Numbered from the stretch's first letter, positions 27,816 through 36,093 are shown. The stretch is DNA of 64,000 bases from UBA1141 sp963665155 (GCA_963665155.2 CAXXFI010000002.1:744001-808000); one strand, 5' to 3'. The notes: generated by a model not told the origin, from the letters alone. Numbers and translations are program-made.

Positions 27816-27940
27816 TGCCCATAAAAGTGCTGTTGAAGATGGTCCCGAAGCGGGTTTGGTTCGCTCTGGGCGCGGTGTGGCTGGGCCACCTGGTGATTGC
27901 TGGATTTTCAGGTGCGGCGATCTATGCCGTTGTATTCTAA
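27815..27940 (+). CDS. 41-residue single-pass membrane protein, element gene
   Basis: MPIKVLLKMVPKRVWFALGA begins with a basic amphipathic stretch, followed by a hydrophobic helix of about 22 residues (VWLGHLVIAGFSGAAIYAVV). The start codon overlaps the stop of the ATPase gene, so it is translationally coupled to it. Small membrane proteins in this position are typical of tailless phage or inovirus morphogenesis modules. The function is not known. Confidence 0.5.
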   Translation: MPIKVLLKMVPKRVWFALGAVWLGHLVIAGFSGAAIYAVVF

Positions 27941-28113
27941 ATCGATCGCTAGAGGAATGAACTATGTCCGATCCAGGTAGATGCGCTACGCAAACTATCA
28001 AACGCGCCGGACAAAACAGCTTGATAATTACTAATCCCGAGGGTTCCTCGTTTGAATCCCCCTAATCTACAACTGAGACGCATGGCAAGGTGGTGGTGTC
28101 AGTCGGGCGAATG

Positions 28114-28125
28114 TTAGCATGCTAA
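28114..28125. promoter_or_regulatory. 12-bp perfect palindrome upstream of an unknown operon
   Basis: TTAGCATGCTAA stands 125 bp before the first gene of the 28250-29265 operon, in a gene-free AT-rich stretch (27941-28249). It could be an operator half-site pair. No regulator is assigned. Confidence 0.25.
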
Positions 28126-28249
28126 AATTGAGTGGTTACGTCTCCAGGTAACAAAGTGATCGTTCAAGATACCCGCTAGATGTTAATATACGTAGGGTTT
28201 GAATCTCAGCCCGCAGCATGGTAAATTGAGCTTGAAAAGGGGGGCAAAA

Positions 28250-28597
28250 ATGCCTCAAGAAGAAACCCCTGAAGTTACATCGGAGCCAGATATTTATGCT
28301 CAGGAATTAGCGGGACCTGTAAAGTGGGTACGAGTACATGAATTGCCAGTGTTTCTCGCCGACCAACTATGGGTCCAAGCAACAGAAAGCCAAATCACGT
28401 TGACATTTGGGCGGACCGAAATGCCATTTGAGCTCATGAGCACAGAGTTGGCGGAACGAGTGAGGCAGGAGGGAATCGAGGTTAGTGGCGTGTCTCGTAT
28501 TTCCATTAGTCCCCAGTCTTTGGGTCGCTTTGCGACCGTCCTCAGTCGAATGCACGATCAATATCAACAAGAATCAGGTATTCGTTCGGTTCAGTAA
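28250..28597 (+). CDS. Hypothetical protein, weakly DUF3467-like
   Basis: A 115-residue protein beginning MPQEETPEVTSEPDIYAQEL. ATG 28250 follows AAAGGGGGGCAAAA; the open frame to 28199 lacks a better site. A beta-rich middle (SQITLTFGRTEMPFE) and the end SRISISPQSLGRFATVLSRM recall DUF3467 proteins, in which an SP-Q/H-A/S-L segment follows a phage-like Fg strand. First of three same-strand genes spaced 13 bp and then overlapping. The similarity is weak. Confidence 0.5.
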   Translation: MPQEETPEVTSEPDIYAQELAGPVKWVRVHELPVFLADQLWVQATESQITLTFGRTEMPFELMSTELAERVRQEGIEVSGVSRISISPQSLGRFATVLSRMHDQYQQESGIRSVQ

Positions 28598-28610
28598 AGG
28601 AACATTAAAT

Positions 28611-28994
28611 ATGGTGACCCAAAGTTATACGACCCCCTCCTGGTTTGACGACGAGTCATCGACGGGCTTCGGGACGACGGATGATATTCAAGCAGGTGTG
28701 AAAATGTCTGTTGCAGGCGCTTTTTGGCGTTTGCACGGATTGATGATAAATTCTCAGACATTTCACGATCAAATTATGATTAGTGAAGCAATGAGAAAAG
28801 TCTACCCCCTTATTACAGCCGTTGAAGTGGACGCAGGCCGCATAAGAATTAACGAGCGTGCGATGGTGACCGAACGAATTTATGAGGTCCAAACCGATCA
28901 GGGTCCCATGCAGTTCGTTAAAGGGAGGGATGGCGTCGTAACCGTCTACGAAATTTATGACTTAGACCAAGGGTGGAATGTCAGAGGAAATTGA
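28611..28994 (+). CDS. Hypothetical protein, middle gene of unknown operon
   Basis: A 127-residue protein (MVTQSYTTPSWFDDESS) with helix-rich middle (AFWRLHGLMINSQTFHDQ) and a beta-rich end (YEVQTDQGPMQFVKGRDG). ATG 28611 follows AAAGGAACATTAAAT. It overlaps the next gene by 17 bp. No family is recognised. Its base composition is more AT-rich than the flanking genes, which suggests recent acquisition. Confidence 0.5.
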   Translation: MVTQSYTTPSWFDDESSTGFGTTDDIQAGVKMSVAGAFWRLHGLMINSQTFHDQIMISEAMRKVYPLITAVEVDAGRIRINERAMVTERIYEVQTDQGPMQFVKGRDGVVTVYEIYDLDQGWNVRGN

Positions 28995-29265
28995 AAGAAC
29001 CCCAGAACTGATTAACCTCGATTTCGGAGCTAGCGCTCGGGCTGACGTTGGTGCCTCAATTAGGGTGAAAAAGGAAACCATTAGGCTAGAGGCCGATAGA
29101 TTTGATATATGCATCAACTATGTGGACCGAAAACCACCCCCTCCCTTCCTACGTTTATTTCTAAGCGAACGCACCCGTATTATCCACCACGCATCGGATG
29201 GCACCTGGGAAATATTCGACCCATATGATCCCCGTTCGTTCCCACGCCGGCCAATCCCTGAATAA
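28978..29265 (+). CDS. Hypothetical protein, last gene of unknown operon
   Basis: A 95-residue beta-rich protein (MSEEIERTPELINLDFGASA, then VKKETIRLEADRFDICINY) ending in a Pro/Arg-rich stretch. It overlaps the preceding gene by 17 bp, so coupling is likely. No family is recognised. The integrase gene faces it from the other strand 100 bp away. Confidence 0.5.
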   Translation: MSEEIERTPELINLDFGASARADVGASIRVKKETIRLEADRFDICINYVDRKPPPPFLRLFLSERTRIIHHASDGTWEIFDPYDPRSFPRRPIPE

Positions 29266-29367
29266 TTTCCTCAACATTTCTCGGCGCTCAGGTTGTCTCG
29301 CACACCCTTTGGTGACTGAATTCTCCTGACCAAGCCGGTTCGATCAGCTTATCCAAGAGCACACCCG

Positions 29368-30296
29368 CTACCCCCAAGGATCAAAGTCTCGAAACACGTC
29401 CGTGGCCCCATTCTCCCCCTGCATCGCGGCAGTGTAAACGTCCATCATGGTTGGGGTTGAGTGCCCCATGATCCCCTGAACGTAAGGCCGCGGGAACCCC
29501 TGTCTCACCGCGTTCGCCGCGAACGTCCGCCGGAACACGTGCATTGTGTCTTTGATCACCACACCGGCCCTGGACTTCAAGGACACCATATCCTTGGCGA
29601 TTGCCCGGTAGCTCATGGGCGTTTGCTCTTCCGTCACCCACAGACAGTCCTGGCCGTCCTTTCTTAAATGAAGGTACTTGAGCATTGCCCGCTGGGTCTG
29701 CCGCTCAAAGGGAATCTGACGCTCCTTTTGACCTTTCCCATGGACGACCCTGACCTGGGCGCCCCGCCAATCCAAATCGCTAGTCTCCAGCGTGGACAAC
29801 TCTCTGTGGCGTATCCCCGTAGTGATCAACAACCAGAGCATGGCGGTCCGGCGGGCCCCTAACAAAGTACCGGGGGCGCACACGTTTAAGAGGGATTGGA
29901 ACTGCTCACGGGATAGGAAAGGCTTGCGAGTCTCGGGATACGGGGAGGTTTGAGCTTTGCGGCGGGATTGGTCTCTAACGGCTCCCACAGGACCGCCCAC
30001 TTCAGGAACGTGGAAACCACAGCAAGCCGGTTCTTGATGGACCTGTGAGCCAGTTCCCTGGCCTTCATGTCGGAGAGCATCCCCATGATGCTCATCGTGG
30101 TGATGTCAGCCAATTGTACGTCGCCCGTGCGGACAGCAAACGAACGGAGTTCCCGGCGGTAGGCTTCGATCGTCTGCGGAGTGGACCCTTCGATATAGTG
30201 GTAGTAGAGGTACGTTTCTATTGCGTCTTGTAACTTGCCACCCTCACCCAGGCGTGAGTTAGGCGTGAACCCCGAAAAACCTTGCGACCCTTCCAT
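29368..30296 (-). pseudogene. Tyrosine integrase of the tRNA-Pro element, frameshifted
   Basis: The N-terminal SAM-like core-binding domain reads from ATG 30296 (YLYYHYIEGSTPQTIEAYRR) to NPAAKLKPPRIP. Near 29945 one base is lost, and the catalytic domain continues in another frame from KPFLSREQFQSL. Catalytic residues are TTGIRHREL (Arg), HGKGQKERQ (Lys), HVFRRTF (HxxR), MGHSTP (His) and VYTAAMQG (Tyr). It ends RDFDPWG and is a close relative of the intact integrase at 33466-34407. Its 5' end points to tRNA-Pro(GGG), 68 bp away, the usual position next to an attachment site. With the shift real it would be inactive, leaving the element locked. Confidence 0.85.
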
Positions 30297-30364
30297 GGAA
30301 AACGAGGTGACATATTTTAAGAATTAGACACGAATCCCGGTGATTTCTCTTTCCGCCTTGGGTT

Positions 30365-30441
30365 TGGTCGGGGCGGCAAGATTCGAACTTGCGGCCCCCT
30401 ACACCCCATGCAGGTGCGCTACCGGGCTGCGCCACGCCCCG
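30365..30441 (-). tRNA. tRNA-Pro (anticodon GGG), CCA encoded
   Basis: Read on the minus strand, CGGGGCG pairs with CGCCCCG (acceptor), GCGC/GCGC forms the D stem, CCTGC/GTAGG the anticodon stem around loop ATGGGGT (anticodon GGG), and GCAAG/CTTGC the T stem with loop TTCGAAT. Discriminator A is followed by encoded CCA. Its 3' end faces the integrase gene. I did not find a second copy of its 3' end in the window. Confidence 0.92.
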
Positions 30442-30779
30442 ACTGCCCTGATTATACCATAAACTTCTTCGGGTTCAGGAGACCCCAGCCGTCCAATTCA
30501 CCCTCTGTTCGAAGCTCAGGTCTGTTTAACCGGAGCCCGGCGGTTAAAGACTAGCAGCGTCAATTGGCTTCGCCTATAATTGCCGGTGGCTCCAGAGTTG
30601 GATTCAAGTCCTGTCTTCGACAATGCTTAACTATCCATTGCTGCGGCAGACTTTTTGGCCGCGGTCACAAATTATAATCTGGCTACGGAGGTCTTGATGC
30701 CTGGACCGTTGCCCGGACACCCGCCTGGACCTTTAGAGGAGTAAAGGTAGTCGAATTTACCGAAATCATCGCAGGGCCC

Positions 30780-31988
30780 TTGGCTGGCATGCTTTTGGCC
30801 GATTTGGGTGCCGAGGTCATTAAGGTTGAGCCTCCATGGGGCGAGCCGTGGCGCTTCGTTCAAGCCTTTTTGCCGACTGAAAGCCGAGTCTTCATGGCGT
30901 ACAACAAGGGCAAGCGGGGCCTCACTTTGGACCTGAAAGCTGCCGATGCCCGCCAGATCCTGGAGCGCCTGATACTCCAAGCAGATGTGGTCTTGGTGAA
31001 CTATCGGCCGGATGTGGTGTCTAAGCTGGGCTTGGATTACGAGTCCTTGTCCGCATTGAACCCGAGGTTGGTTTACTGTGACCTGACGGCTTACGGTCGC
31101 CAAGGACCGGACGCCCACCGGCCCGGTTACGATGTGGTGCTCCAAGCGCTTTCGGGGATGTTGGCCGCCGAAGGGAAAATGAATGGGGGAACGCCTCAGC
31201 CCATTGTGTCTACGCCTTTGATCGACACCACATCGGGGTTTAGCTTGGCATGGTGCGTTTGCGCCGGATTGTATGCTAGGGAGCGTACCGGCCTCGGTCA
31301 GAAGGTAGAAACAACGCTGCTGGGTACCACCCTGGCCCATTTGGCAATGCGGTTCTTGCAAGTGGAAACCATCGACCAACCGGTACGGGATCAGACCCTA
31401 GAGGATTTGGCGGCCTTTCGAGCGGCCTCTGTATCCTATCAAGACATCCTCAACTACTATCAGGAGTCCCATTCACCCTTGCCCGGCAACATCTACTACC
31501 GCGTATACGCAACCCAGGATGGGGCCATTGCCGTTGGTTGCTTAAGCGACCCGCTACGCCGTCGCCTACTGGACGTTCTAGACCTGTCCGACATCCGGTT
31601 CGAGCTAGGTCATGACCCTACTTCATCGGAGTCCATGGCCTTTGGGCGTAATTTGGAAAAGAAAGCCGACGGGTTGTTTCTTGAAAAAACGACGTCTCAG
31701 TGGCTGGAAATTCTGGATAGTCGCAACATCCCTGCCGGTCCGGTCCGATTCATTGAGGAGATGGTGGACCACCCTCAAGTAAAAGCCTCCGGACTCCTAG
31801 CCGAGGTGGATCACAAGGAGGCGGGCAGGGTAAAGATGGTCGGTCCCTTGGCAAAGTTTAATGGGGCATTCCCGCCGCCGGTCTCAGCATCGCCAGCGTT
31901 GGGACAGCATACCGAGGATATTCTTTTGGAGCTGGGATATTCCGCTGAAGAAGTCGACCGCTGGCGGCAGGATGGGGTAGTTGTTTAA
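30780..31988 (+). CDS. CaiB/BaiF family (class III) CoA-transferase
   Basis: A 402-residue class III CoA-transferase: MLLADLGAEVIKVEPPWGEP, then KRGLTLDLKA, RPGYDVVLQALSGM, and the catalytic-type Asp in STPLIDTTSGF. The family moves CoA between carboxylic acids. The frame stays open upstream to 30678 and encodes the family N-terminus (RGVKVVEFTEIIAGPLAGM) but has no ATG, GTG or TTG before TTG 30780. An ATG at 30697 in another frame reads MPGPLPG, as the family normally starts, and runs to a stop after 15 codons. A one-base insertion around 30731 would explain this, so the start is uncertain and the gene may be damaged. A strong terminator follows. Confidence 0.8.
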   Translation: MAGMLLADLGAEVIKVEPPWGEPWRFVQAFLPTESRVFMAYNKGKRGLTLDLKAADARQILERLILQADVVLVNYRPDVVSKLGLDYESLSALNPRLVYCDLTAYGRQGPDAHRPGYDVVLQALSGMLAAEGKMNGGTPQPIVSTPLIDTTSGFSLAWCVCAGLYARERTGLGQKVETTLLGTTLAHLAMRFLQVETIDQPVRDQTLEDLAAFRAASVSYQDILNYYQESHSPLPGNIYYRVYATQDGAIAVGCLSDPLRRRLLDVLDLSDIRFELGHDPTSSESMAFGRNLEKKADGLFLEKTTSQWLEILDSRNIPAGPVRFIEEMVDHPQVKASGLLAEVDHKEAGRVKMVGPLAKFNGAFPPPVSASPALGQHTEDILLELGYSAEEVDRWRQDGVVV

Positions 31989-32080
31989 CCCAGCAGAGAT
32001 CGCGGTCTAAGCAGCGGTGCGAACTGTCGATAATGTATGGCGATAAAACAAGCCGAATATAAAATAAGCTGAAAATAACA

Positions 32081-32112
32081 TAGGGGCAGCTAAGTAGCTG
32101 CCCCTACTTTTT
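32081..32112. terminator. Bidirectional rho-independent terminator
   Basis: TAGGGGCAGCTA and TAGCTGCCCCTA form a 12-bp perfect stem with a tight loop, followed by a T-run (CTTTTT) on the plus strand. It lies between the converging CoA-transferase and alpha/beta-hydrolase genes and can serve both. Confidence 0.8.
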
Positions 32113-32204
32113 ACCGGAAGTAGTCATTAACCCTGAGCATTAACTCTGGGCATCGCCGCTATGTAATCAGAAAAAGCGGTGATGGCAGAGGAAATGTTGA
32201 GAAA

Positions 32205-33002
32205 CTACTTGACACCGCCCAGGAACTCCGATACTGCACTGTGAAATTCCTGGGGTTTCTCGACGTGAGGCGAATGGCCGCAGTGGTCGATCACTTTTAG
32301 GGTGGCATGTGGCAACGCCTTCTGATATTGCACTCCGCACACCTCAGGTATGATGGCATCCTGCTTTCCCCACACTACCAGTGTCGGAGTGGAAACCTTG
32401 GACAGGTAGTGACTAAGGCTGGGATTGTGCAAGTATGGCCGCCAGCAAAGCCGTGAGGCCATCGCCTGGTTCGAATGTTGAGCATCGATTTGCTCAGGCG
32501 TCAACTCTTGGGTGTACTGGTCATAGTTCTCCACCTGGGATGTGTCGTAAAACCGCAGCTTCAGGCGGGTATCGTTACCAACCATAAAGATTTCGGCGAT
32601 CTCTCCGCTCTCCGGCTTGATGCCAGCAGCATCAATGAGCACTAACGCCTTTATCTGATGCCGGTCCATCGCAGCCATTTCCGCCGCTACCCAACCGCCC
32701 ATCGAAGCACCCATCAGAACGAACTGGTCGAAGCCTAAAGCCGCCACCAATTCTTGGTTAAAGTGGCAAACGTCGGTGATGGAGCTAATCCAATTGGGCC
32801 TGGGAGTCCCGTTAAATCCGGGCATAGACGGCGCATAAACCGTGTAACTTTTGGCCAATTCTTCATGATACGGCTGCCAACCCGCATTCCCGCCTGCTCC
32901 GTGAAGGAAAAGCAAAGCCGGCCCGGAGCCGCCAGAGAACATTTGTACGTCGATACCGCCTACACTGAGTTTGGATTCATTAGCGCTCATGGTCGTCGTC
33001 AT
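32205..33002 (-). CDS. Alpha/beta-hydrolase
   Basis: A 265-residue alpha/beta-hydrolase: oxyanion motif FLHGAGGNAG, nucleophile elbow MGASMGGWVA (Ser), acid in VVWGKQDAIIPE (Asp), and base in DHCGHSPHVEKP (His). The family includes esterases, C-C hydrolases and haloperoxidase-like enzymes; the substrate cannot be told. ATG 33002 follows GAGGATGGCGAA. It converges on the CoA-transferase gene and shares its terminator. The 300 bp to its right, up to tRNA-Gln, have no gene. Confidence 0.85.
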   Translation of the reverse strand: MTTTMSANESKLSVGGIDVQMFSGGSGPALLFLHGAGGNAGWQPYHEELAKSYTVYAPSMPGFNGTPRPNWISSITDVCHFNQELVAALGFDQFVLMGASMGGWVAAEMAAMDRHQIKALVLIDAAGIKPESGEIAEIFMVGNDTRLKLRFYDTSQVENYDQYTQELTPEQIDAQHSNQAMASRLCWRPYLHNPSLSHYLSKVSTPTLVVWGKQDAIIPEVCGVQYQKALPHATLKVIDHCGHSPHVEKPQEFHSAVSEFLGGVK

Positions 33003-33311
33003 TTCGCCATCCTCATTTCCTAAAGTCTATTTTGGTGAACTAATTGCTTTGATAAGCGACCCCCAACACCAGCCCCATCGGGCGCTCCGGTATAATGCGC
33101 AAAACAACCGGGCACTCGCAGCACAGTTCGAGTCCGTACGTGTCAGACTTAGGGATTCTCGACCAAAAGCCAAATGTTGTCAAGGTGGCCTATGAGGGTT
33201 TGGTATGCCCAGCCCTTGACAGCAATTAGGCCCGTTACTACTATTATCGTAACTGGACTGTGTTACCGACGCTTTCTACCTCAAGGTCCAGACTTCGTAC
33301 CCACCGCTCAT

Positions 33312-33385
33312 TGGGGATTAGTCCAGTGGTAGGACGCCTGACTCTGGCTCAGGAAGCAGAGGTTCGAATCCTCTATCCCCAGCCA
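33312..33385 (+). tRNA. tRNA-Gln (anticodon CTG), CCA encoded
   Basis: TGGGGAT pairs with ATCCCCA, GTCC/GGAC forms the D stem, CCTGA/TCAGG the anticodon stem with loop CTCTGGC (anticodon CTG), and AGAGG/CCTCT the T stem with loop TTCGAAT. Discriminator G and CCA follow. The last 24 bp are the attachment site of the genomic island that starts here. Confidence 0.93.
33362..33385 (+). repeat. attL: 24-bp tRNA-Gln 3' end
   Basis: GTTCGAATCCTCTATCCCCA plus GCCA, part of the T arm and acceptor of the functional tRNA. Identical to 40118-40141. Confidence 0.9.
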
Positions 33386-33465
33386 TAAAATCTGAATCGG
33401 CTTCTCTTCCGGTTCATTCGTGCCTAATCTTTATACTAATTTAAGATTACGTCCGCTAAAAATGG

Positions 33466-34407
33466 ATGACTGCAACGGAGGTTCTAAATCGGTCCCTAGC
33501 TAGCTCAGTCTTGGGGCTGCAACGGAGGTTACTTGAAGCCGCGGAAGTTTACGCTCAATTCCACAAGATTGAGGGCAGCACACCAGGAACCATAGGGTAT
33601 TACCAAAAGCACTTACGGTACTTCCAAGAGTACTTGGAATCTGAAGGGCTCTCGGATGAACTAGCCGAAACCGACACCCTCCACATCATGAAGTATTTGG
33701 AGTCCTTGAAAGATCGTGGCTTAGCTCCCAGGACGGTCAAGGGCAGGCATGGTTCGTTATTCACCTTCTTTGCTTGGGCGCAGCGGTGGGAATTCATAAC
33801 GGTCAATCCAGTGGCGAAACTGAGACCGCCCAAGGTTCCAAAGACCCGCAAAGGTTTTCTCTCGGAAGTGCAATTCAGCGCCTTGGTAGGCCTGTGCGCT
33901 CCCAACACGTTCTTGGGGGACCGGCGCTTGGCAATCTTGTGGATGTTAATCACCACGGGGATGCGGCACAACGAACTCGCCCTGCTCAACTTGGACGATC
34001 TGGATTGGAAAAAGGGTCAAATACGGGTGATTCACGGAAAGGGACAGAAAGAGCGCAGCGTTCCCTTCCACCGTGAGGCTCAAAGGGCGATGTTGAAGTA
34101 CTTGAGCCACCGGAGGGACGACCTGAAGTGTTTGTGGGTGACGGAAGAACGAGGGGTATTAAGTCACCGGTCCATCTGCCATGATATGCACCGGTGCATG
34201 GCGAGAGCTGAAGTTAAGGTGAAGGACCGGATGCACATATTTCGGCGGACGTGGGCGGCCAACGCAGTAAGGCAGGGCGTCCCGAGGCCTTATGTGCAGA
34301 GCCTCGCTGGCTGGTCAACGCCGACTATGATGGATGAGTATACGGCGGCCATGCAAGGGGAGGAAGCGGCTATTGAGGCGTTGCGAGACTTTGACCCTTG
34401 GAGATAG
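33466..34407 (+). CDS. Tyrosine integrase of the tRNA-Gln island
   Basis: A 313-residue integrase. The core-binding domain (QFHKIEGSTPGTIGYYQKHL) spans residues 25-115. The catalytic domain has TTGMRHNEL (Arg), HGKGQKERS (Lys), HIFRRTW (HxxR), LAGWSTP (Trp in place of the usual His) and DEYTAAMQG (Tyr). Ends RDFDPWR. Intact, ATG 33466. It recombines the tRNA-Gln 3' end by position. It is closely similar to the broken integrase at tRNA-Pro, which suggests one element family with variants for different tRNAs. Confidence 0.9.
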   Translation: MTATEVLNRSLASSVLGLQRRLLEAAEVYAQFHKIEGSTPGTIGYYQKHLRYFQEYLESEGLSDELAETDTLHIMKYLESLKDRGLAPRTVKGRHGSLFTFFAWAQRWEFITVNPVAKLRPPKVPKTRKGFLSEVQFSALVGLCAPNTFLGDRRLAILWMLITTGMRHNELALLNLDDLDWKKGQIRVIHGKGQKERSVPFHREAQRAMLKYLSHRRDDLKCLWVTEERGVLSHRSICHDMHRCMARAEVKVKDRMHIFRRTWAANAVRQGVPRPYVQSLAGWSTPTMMDEYTAAMQGEEAAIEALRDFDPWR

Positions 34408-34428
34408 TGTTAACGGAGGTTGGGATTT

Positions 34429-34929
34429 ATGGATAGGACGATTGCGATGGGCCCATTTACCTGCGACGTACGGCTCAGCCGGGTTCGCGCGCCCGAGTTT
34501 GTTCGAGAAGAAAAAGAAGGCGTCATCTACATCACCGCCGATGACTATGAGCTCGGATACGAGACCACCCTCGAATTCGACGATGGGGGGAAAATGCTCG
34601 TCAAAGCGAAGGTTTTTGGCGAGGGTTCCAACATGATGGTCATTCGCGACGCTCAAGGCAAACCGACTCGAATGCGGGGGTGGGTAAAAGGCTCGGTACA
34701 AATTCTGGATGAGCACGACCAATTGATCTTCCGGGGGACATACAACGACGTGAATGTTGTCTGGACGCTGGCGGGTGATGAGGCGCTGACCCCAACTGAT
34801 ACCCGACTCGAACATTGGGAATCCGGCTTCGGAGAAGGTGACTATCTGGGCCATTTCTTCCCCATGCGGGCCGACATGGCTCGGGAGTCAGGAGCGCTGG
34901 CAGGTAGAGGTGTTGGAGTCATTGAATGA
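34429..34929 (+). CDS. Hypothetical beta-rich island protein
   Basis: A 166-residue protein (MDRTIAMGPFTCDVRLSRV) with alternating strands (GVIYITADDYELGYETTLEF, then QIFRG-like turns) and no recognised motif or signal peptide. ATG 34429 follows CGGAGG. It sits immediately behind the integrase stop, a typical cargo position. Confidence 0.55.
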   Translation: MDRTIAMGPFTCDVRLSRVRAPEFVREEKEGVIYITADDYELGYETTLEFDDGGKMLVKAKVFGEGSNMMVIRDAQGKPTRMRGWVKGSVQILDEHDQLIFRGTYNDVNVVWTLAGDEALTPTDTRLEHWESGFGEGDYLGHFFPMRADMARESGALAGRGVGVIE

Positions 34930-35023
34930 TACCCACACCGGCTGATTAACCCTGCGGATAAGCTCAGTCCCAGTACGGGAAAGTCATAATTAAGGCCCCT
35001 CCCGTGAGCTACAGAGGAGTTCC

Positions 35024-35044
35024 GACTTTGACCCTTGGGGGTAG
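35024..35044 (+). other. Orphan integrase C-terminal end
   Basis: Six codons plus stop read DFDPWG, the same ending as the two integrases in this window (RDFDPWG, RDFDPWR), with near-identical DNA (GACTTTGACCCTTGG). They stand just before the next cargo gene with no integrase in front. This looks like the scar of an earlier integrase-linked module. Another 90 bp between 34930 and 35023 hold nothing recognisable. Confidence 0.5.
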
Positions 35045-35053
35045 TGGGTATCT

Positions 35054-35377
35054 ATGCCTACCGACCTCAAATCCTGGCTCCAAGACCAAGGTCTAAGCGC
35101 CCGGCAGTTGGCCAAGGAACTGGACGTGCCACGAACGACGGTAGAGGATTGGGTCTACAAAGGGGCCATCCCGTCCCCTGAGAGACAAGCACTGCTCGAG
35201 GCTTTCATCGCAGAGAATTGCGTCCACCACTGGGTTATTGAGACCGCCGCCGGCCATGAGAGCCAGGGTGTCTGCCAGAAGTGCGGGGAGACGCGGGTGT
35301 TTGAGAATTCGTTTTATGGTTCTTGGACTGGGGTACCGGGGACCGCGTTCCCGAGAAGAAAGGGAGACACCAACTAG
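35054..35377 (+). CDS. Helix-turn-helix protein with C-terminal zinc-ribbon-like motif
   Basis: A 107-residue protein. The HTH is DQGLSARQLAKELDVPRTTV and EDW (residues 11-33). The end reads HHWVIETAAGHESQGVCQKC, then GETRVFENSF, a CxxC motif paired with upstream His/Cys residues, as seen in small Zn-binding proteins of Chloroflexota and Actinobacteria. Possibly a regulator of the island. Start ATG 35054 lacks a strong ribosome-binding site. Confidence 0.7.
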   Translation: MPTDLKSWLQDQGLSARQLAKELDVPRTTVEDWVYKGAIPSPERQALLEAFIAENCVHHWVIETAAGHESQGVCQKCGETRVFENSFYGSWTGVPGTAFPRRKGDTN

Positions 35378-35432
35378 CCAGGGAAAGGCAATAGCTATAC
35401 TTTCCCCTGGAATCACAGAAACGACTACACCT

Positions 35433-35816
35433 CTATGTTTGTAACACTACTCGGACAGGTGCGGGCCGATTTTCTTTCTCAGTGACCTGCTCGAGGACAT
35501 CCACGAAAGCTGGTTCTGTGGTATTCCCTGACCAAGTCTCCTCAAACACCTCAGCCCCTGTAGTTACCGTTAGGGTTTGTTCGGGTAATGGAATATCCAG
35601 TCCATCATCGAGCAGACTATAAATAAAATCTACCCGAGCATCGGCCAGATCTGCTATCGCCTCGTCCATCGTTATTCCCTGAGCCATGCAACCCTTCAAT
35701 TCGTCATTCTCTACCAGCAGAATAGGCGCTCCGTCAGTTGCCTCATCCTGAGTGATAATTACACTGTAGGGCAGCTTGGCTAATTCTTTCGCTTGCATTA
35801 ATAGTTTGTCATCCAT
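35433..35816 (-). CDS. hicB: HicB-family antitoxin
   Basis: A 127-residue protein with a HicB-type domain: PYSVIITQDEATDGAPILLV, then ELKGCMAQGITMDEAIADLA (the Gly-Cys-Hydrophobic-Gly turn of HicB) and a C-terminal extension. It lies downstream of the HicA-like gene with a 2-bp gap. GGAGATTAATC precedes ATG 35816. HicB binds and inhibits HicA and often the operon promoter. Confidence 0.75.
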   Translation of the reverse strand: MDDKLLMQAKELAKLPYSVIITQDEATDGAPILLVENDELKGCMAQGITMDEAIADLADARVDFIYSLLDDGLDIPLPEQTLTVTTGAEVFEETWSGNTTEPAFVDVLEQVTEKENRPAPVRVVLQT

Positions 35817-35818
35817 GA

Positions 35819-36091
35819 TTAATCTCCTTGATTCTCCCTCTGCTGCAATTTTGCGATCAGAGATACAGCAGCGCCGATATAGCCTTTCGCCAGCGGATTA
35901 CTTCTGGTGAGAGTAGCCCTGAGGTCCGGATGGTCAGGGTGGACCACTATGTCATGCTTCCCTCCGTGCCTAATCTCAAACCCATACGCTGTGTAGAGTC
36001 GGTCTAATTCGTTGCGGGTCCAATCCGCCTTTGTCGCATAGGCTCTCTGAAGTAGGGCGGCACCCCTTCTATCCACTCTGCGGGTGCCCAT
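35819..36091 (-). CDS. hicA: HicA-like mRNA interferase toxin
   Basis: A 90-residue double-stranded-RNA-binding-fold protein: helix RNELDRLYTAYGFEIR, then HGGKHDIVVHPDHPDLRATL, with the Gly-Lys-His that holds the catalytic His in HicA. The end NPLAKGYIGAAVSLIAKL fits the family. It is longer at the N-terminus than classic HicA (about 60 residues). Lies between DUF6941 and HicB genes with 2-bp gaps on both sides. Confidence 0.7.
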   Translation of the reverse strand: MGTRRVDRRGAALLQRAYATKADWTRNELDRLYTAYGFEIRHGGKHDIVVHPDHPDLRATLTRSNPLAKGYIGAAVSLIAKLQQRENQGD

Positions 36092-36093
36092 AA

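Noticed and set aside
27980..28075. A tRNA-like or att-like stretch (GGTTCCTCGTTTGAATCCCCC)-type sequence near 28040
   Set aside because: No acceptor or D stem can be formed around it and it does not match either tRNA 3' end in the window.
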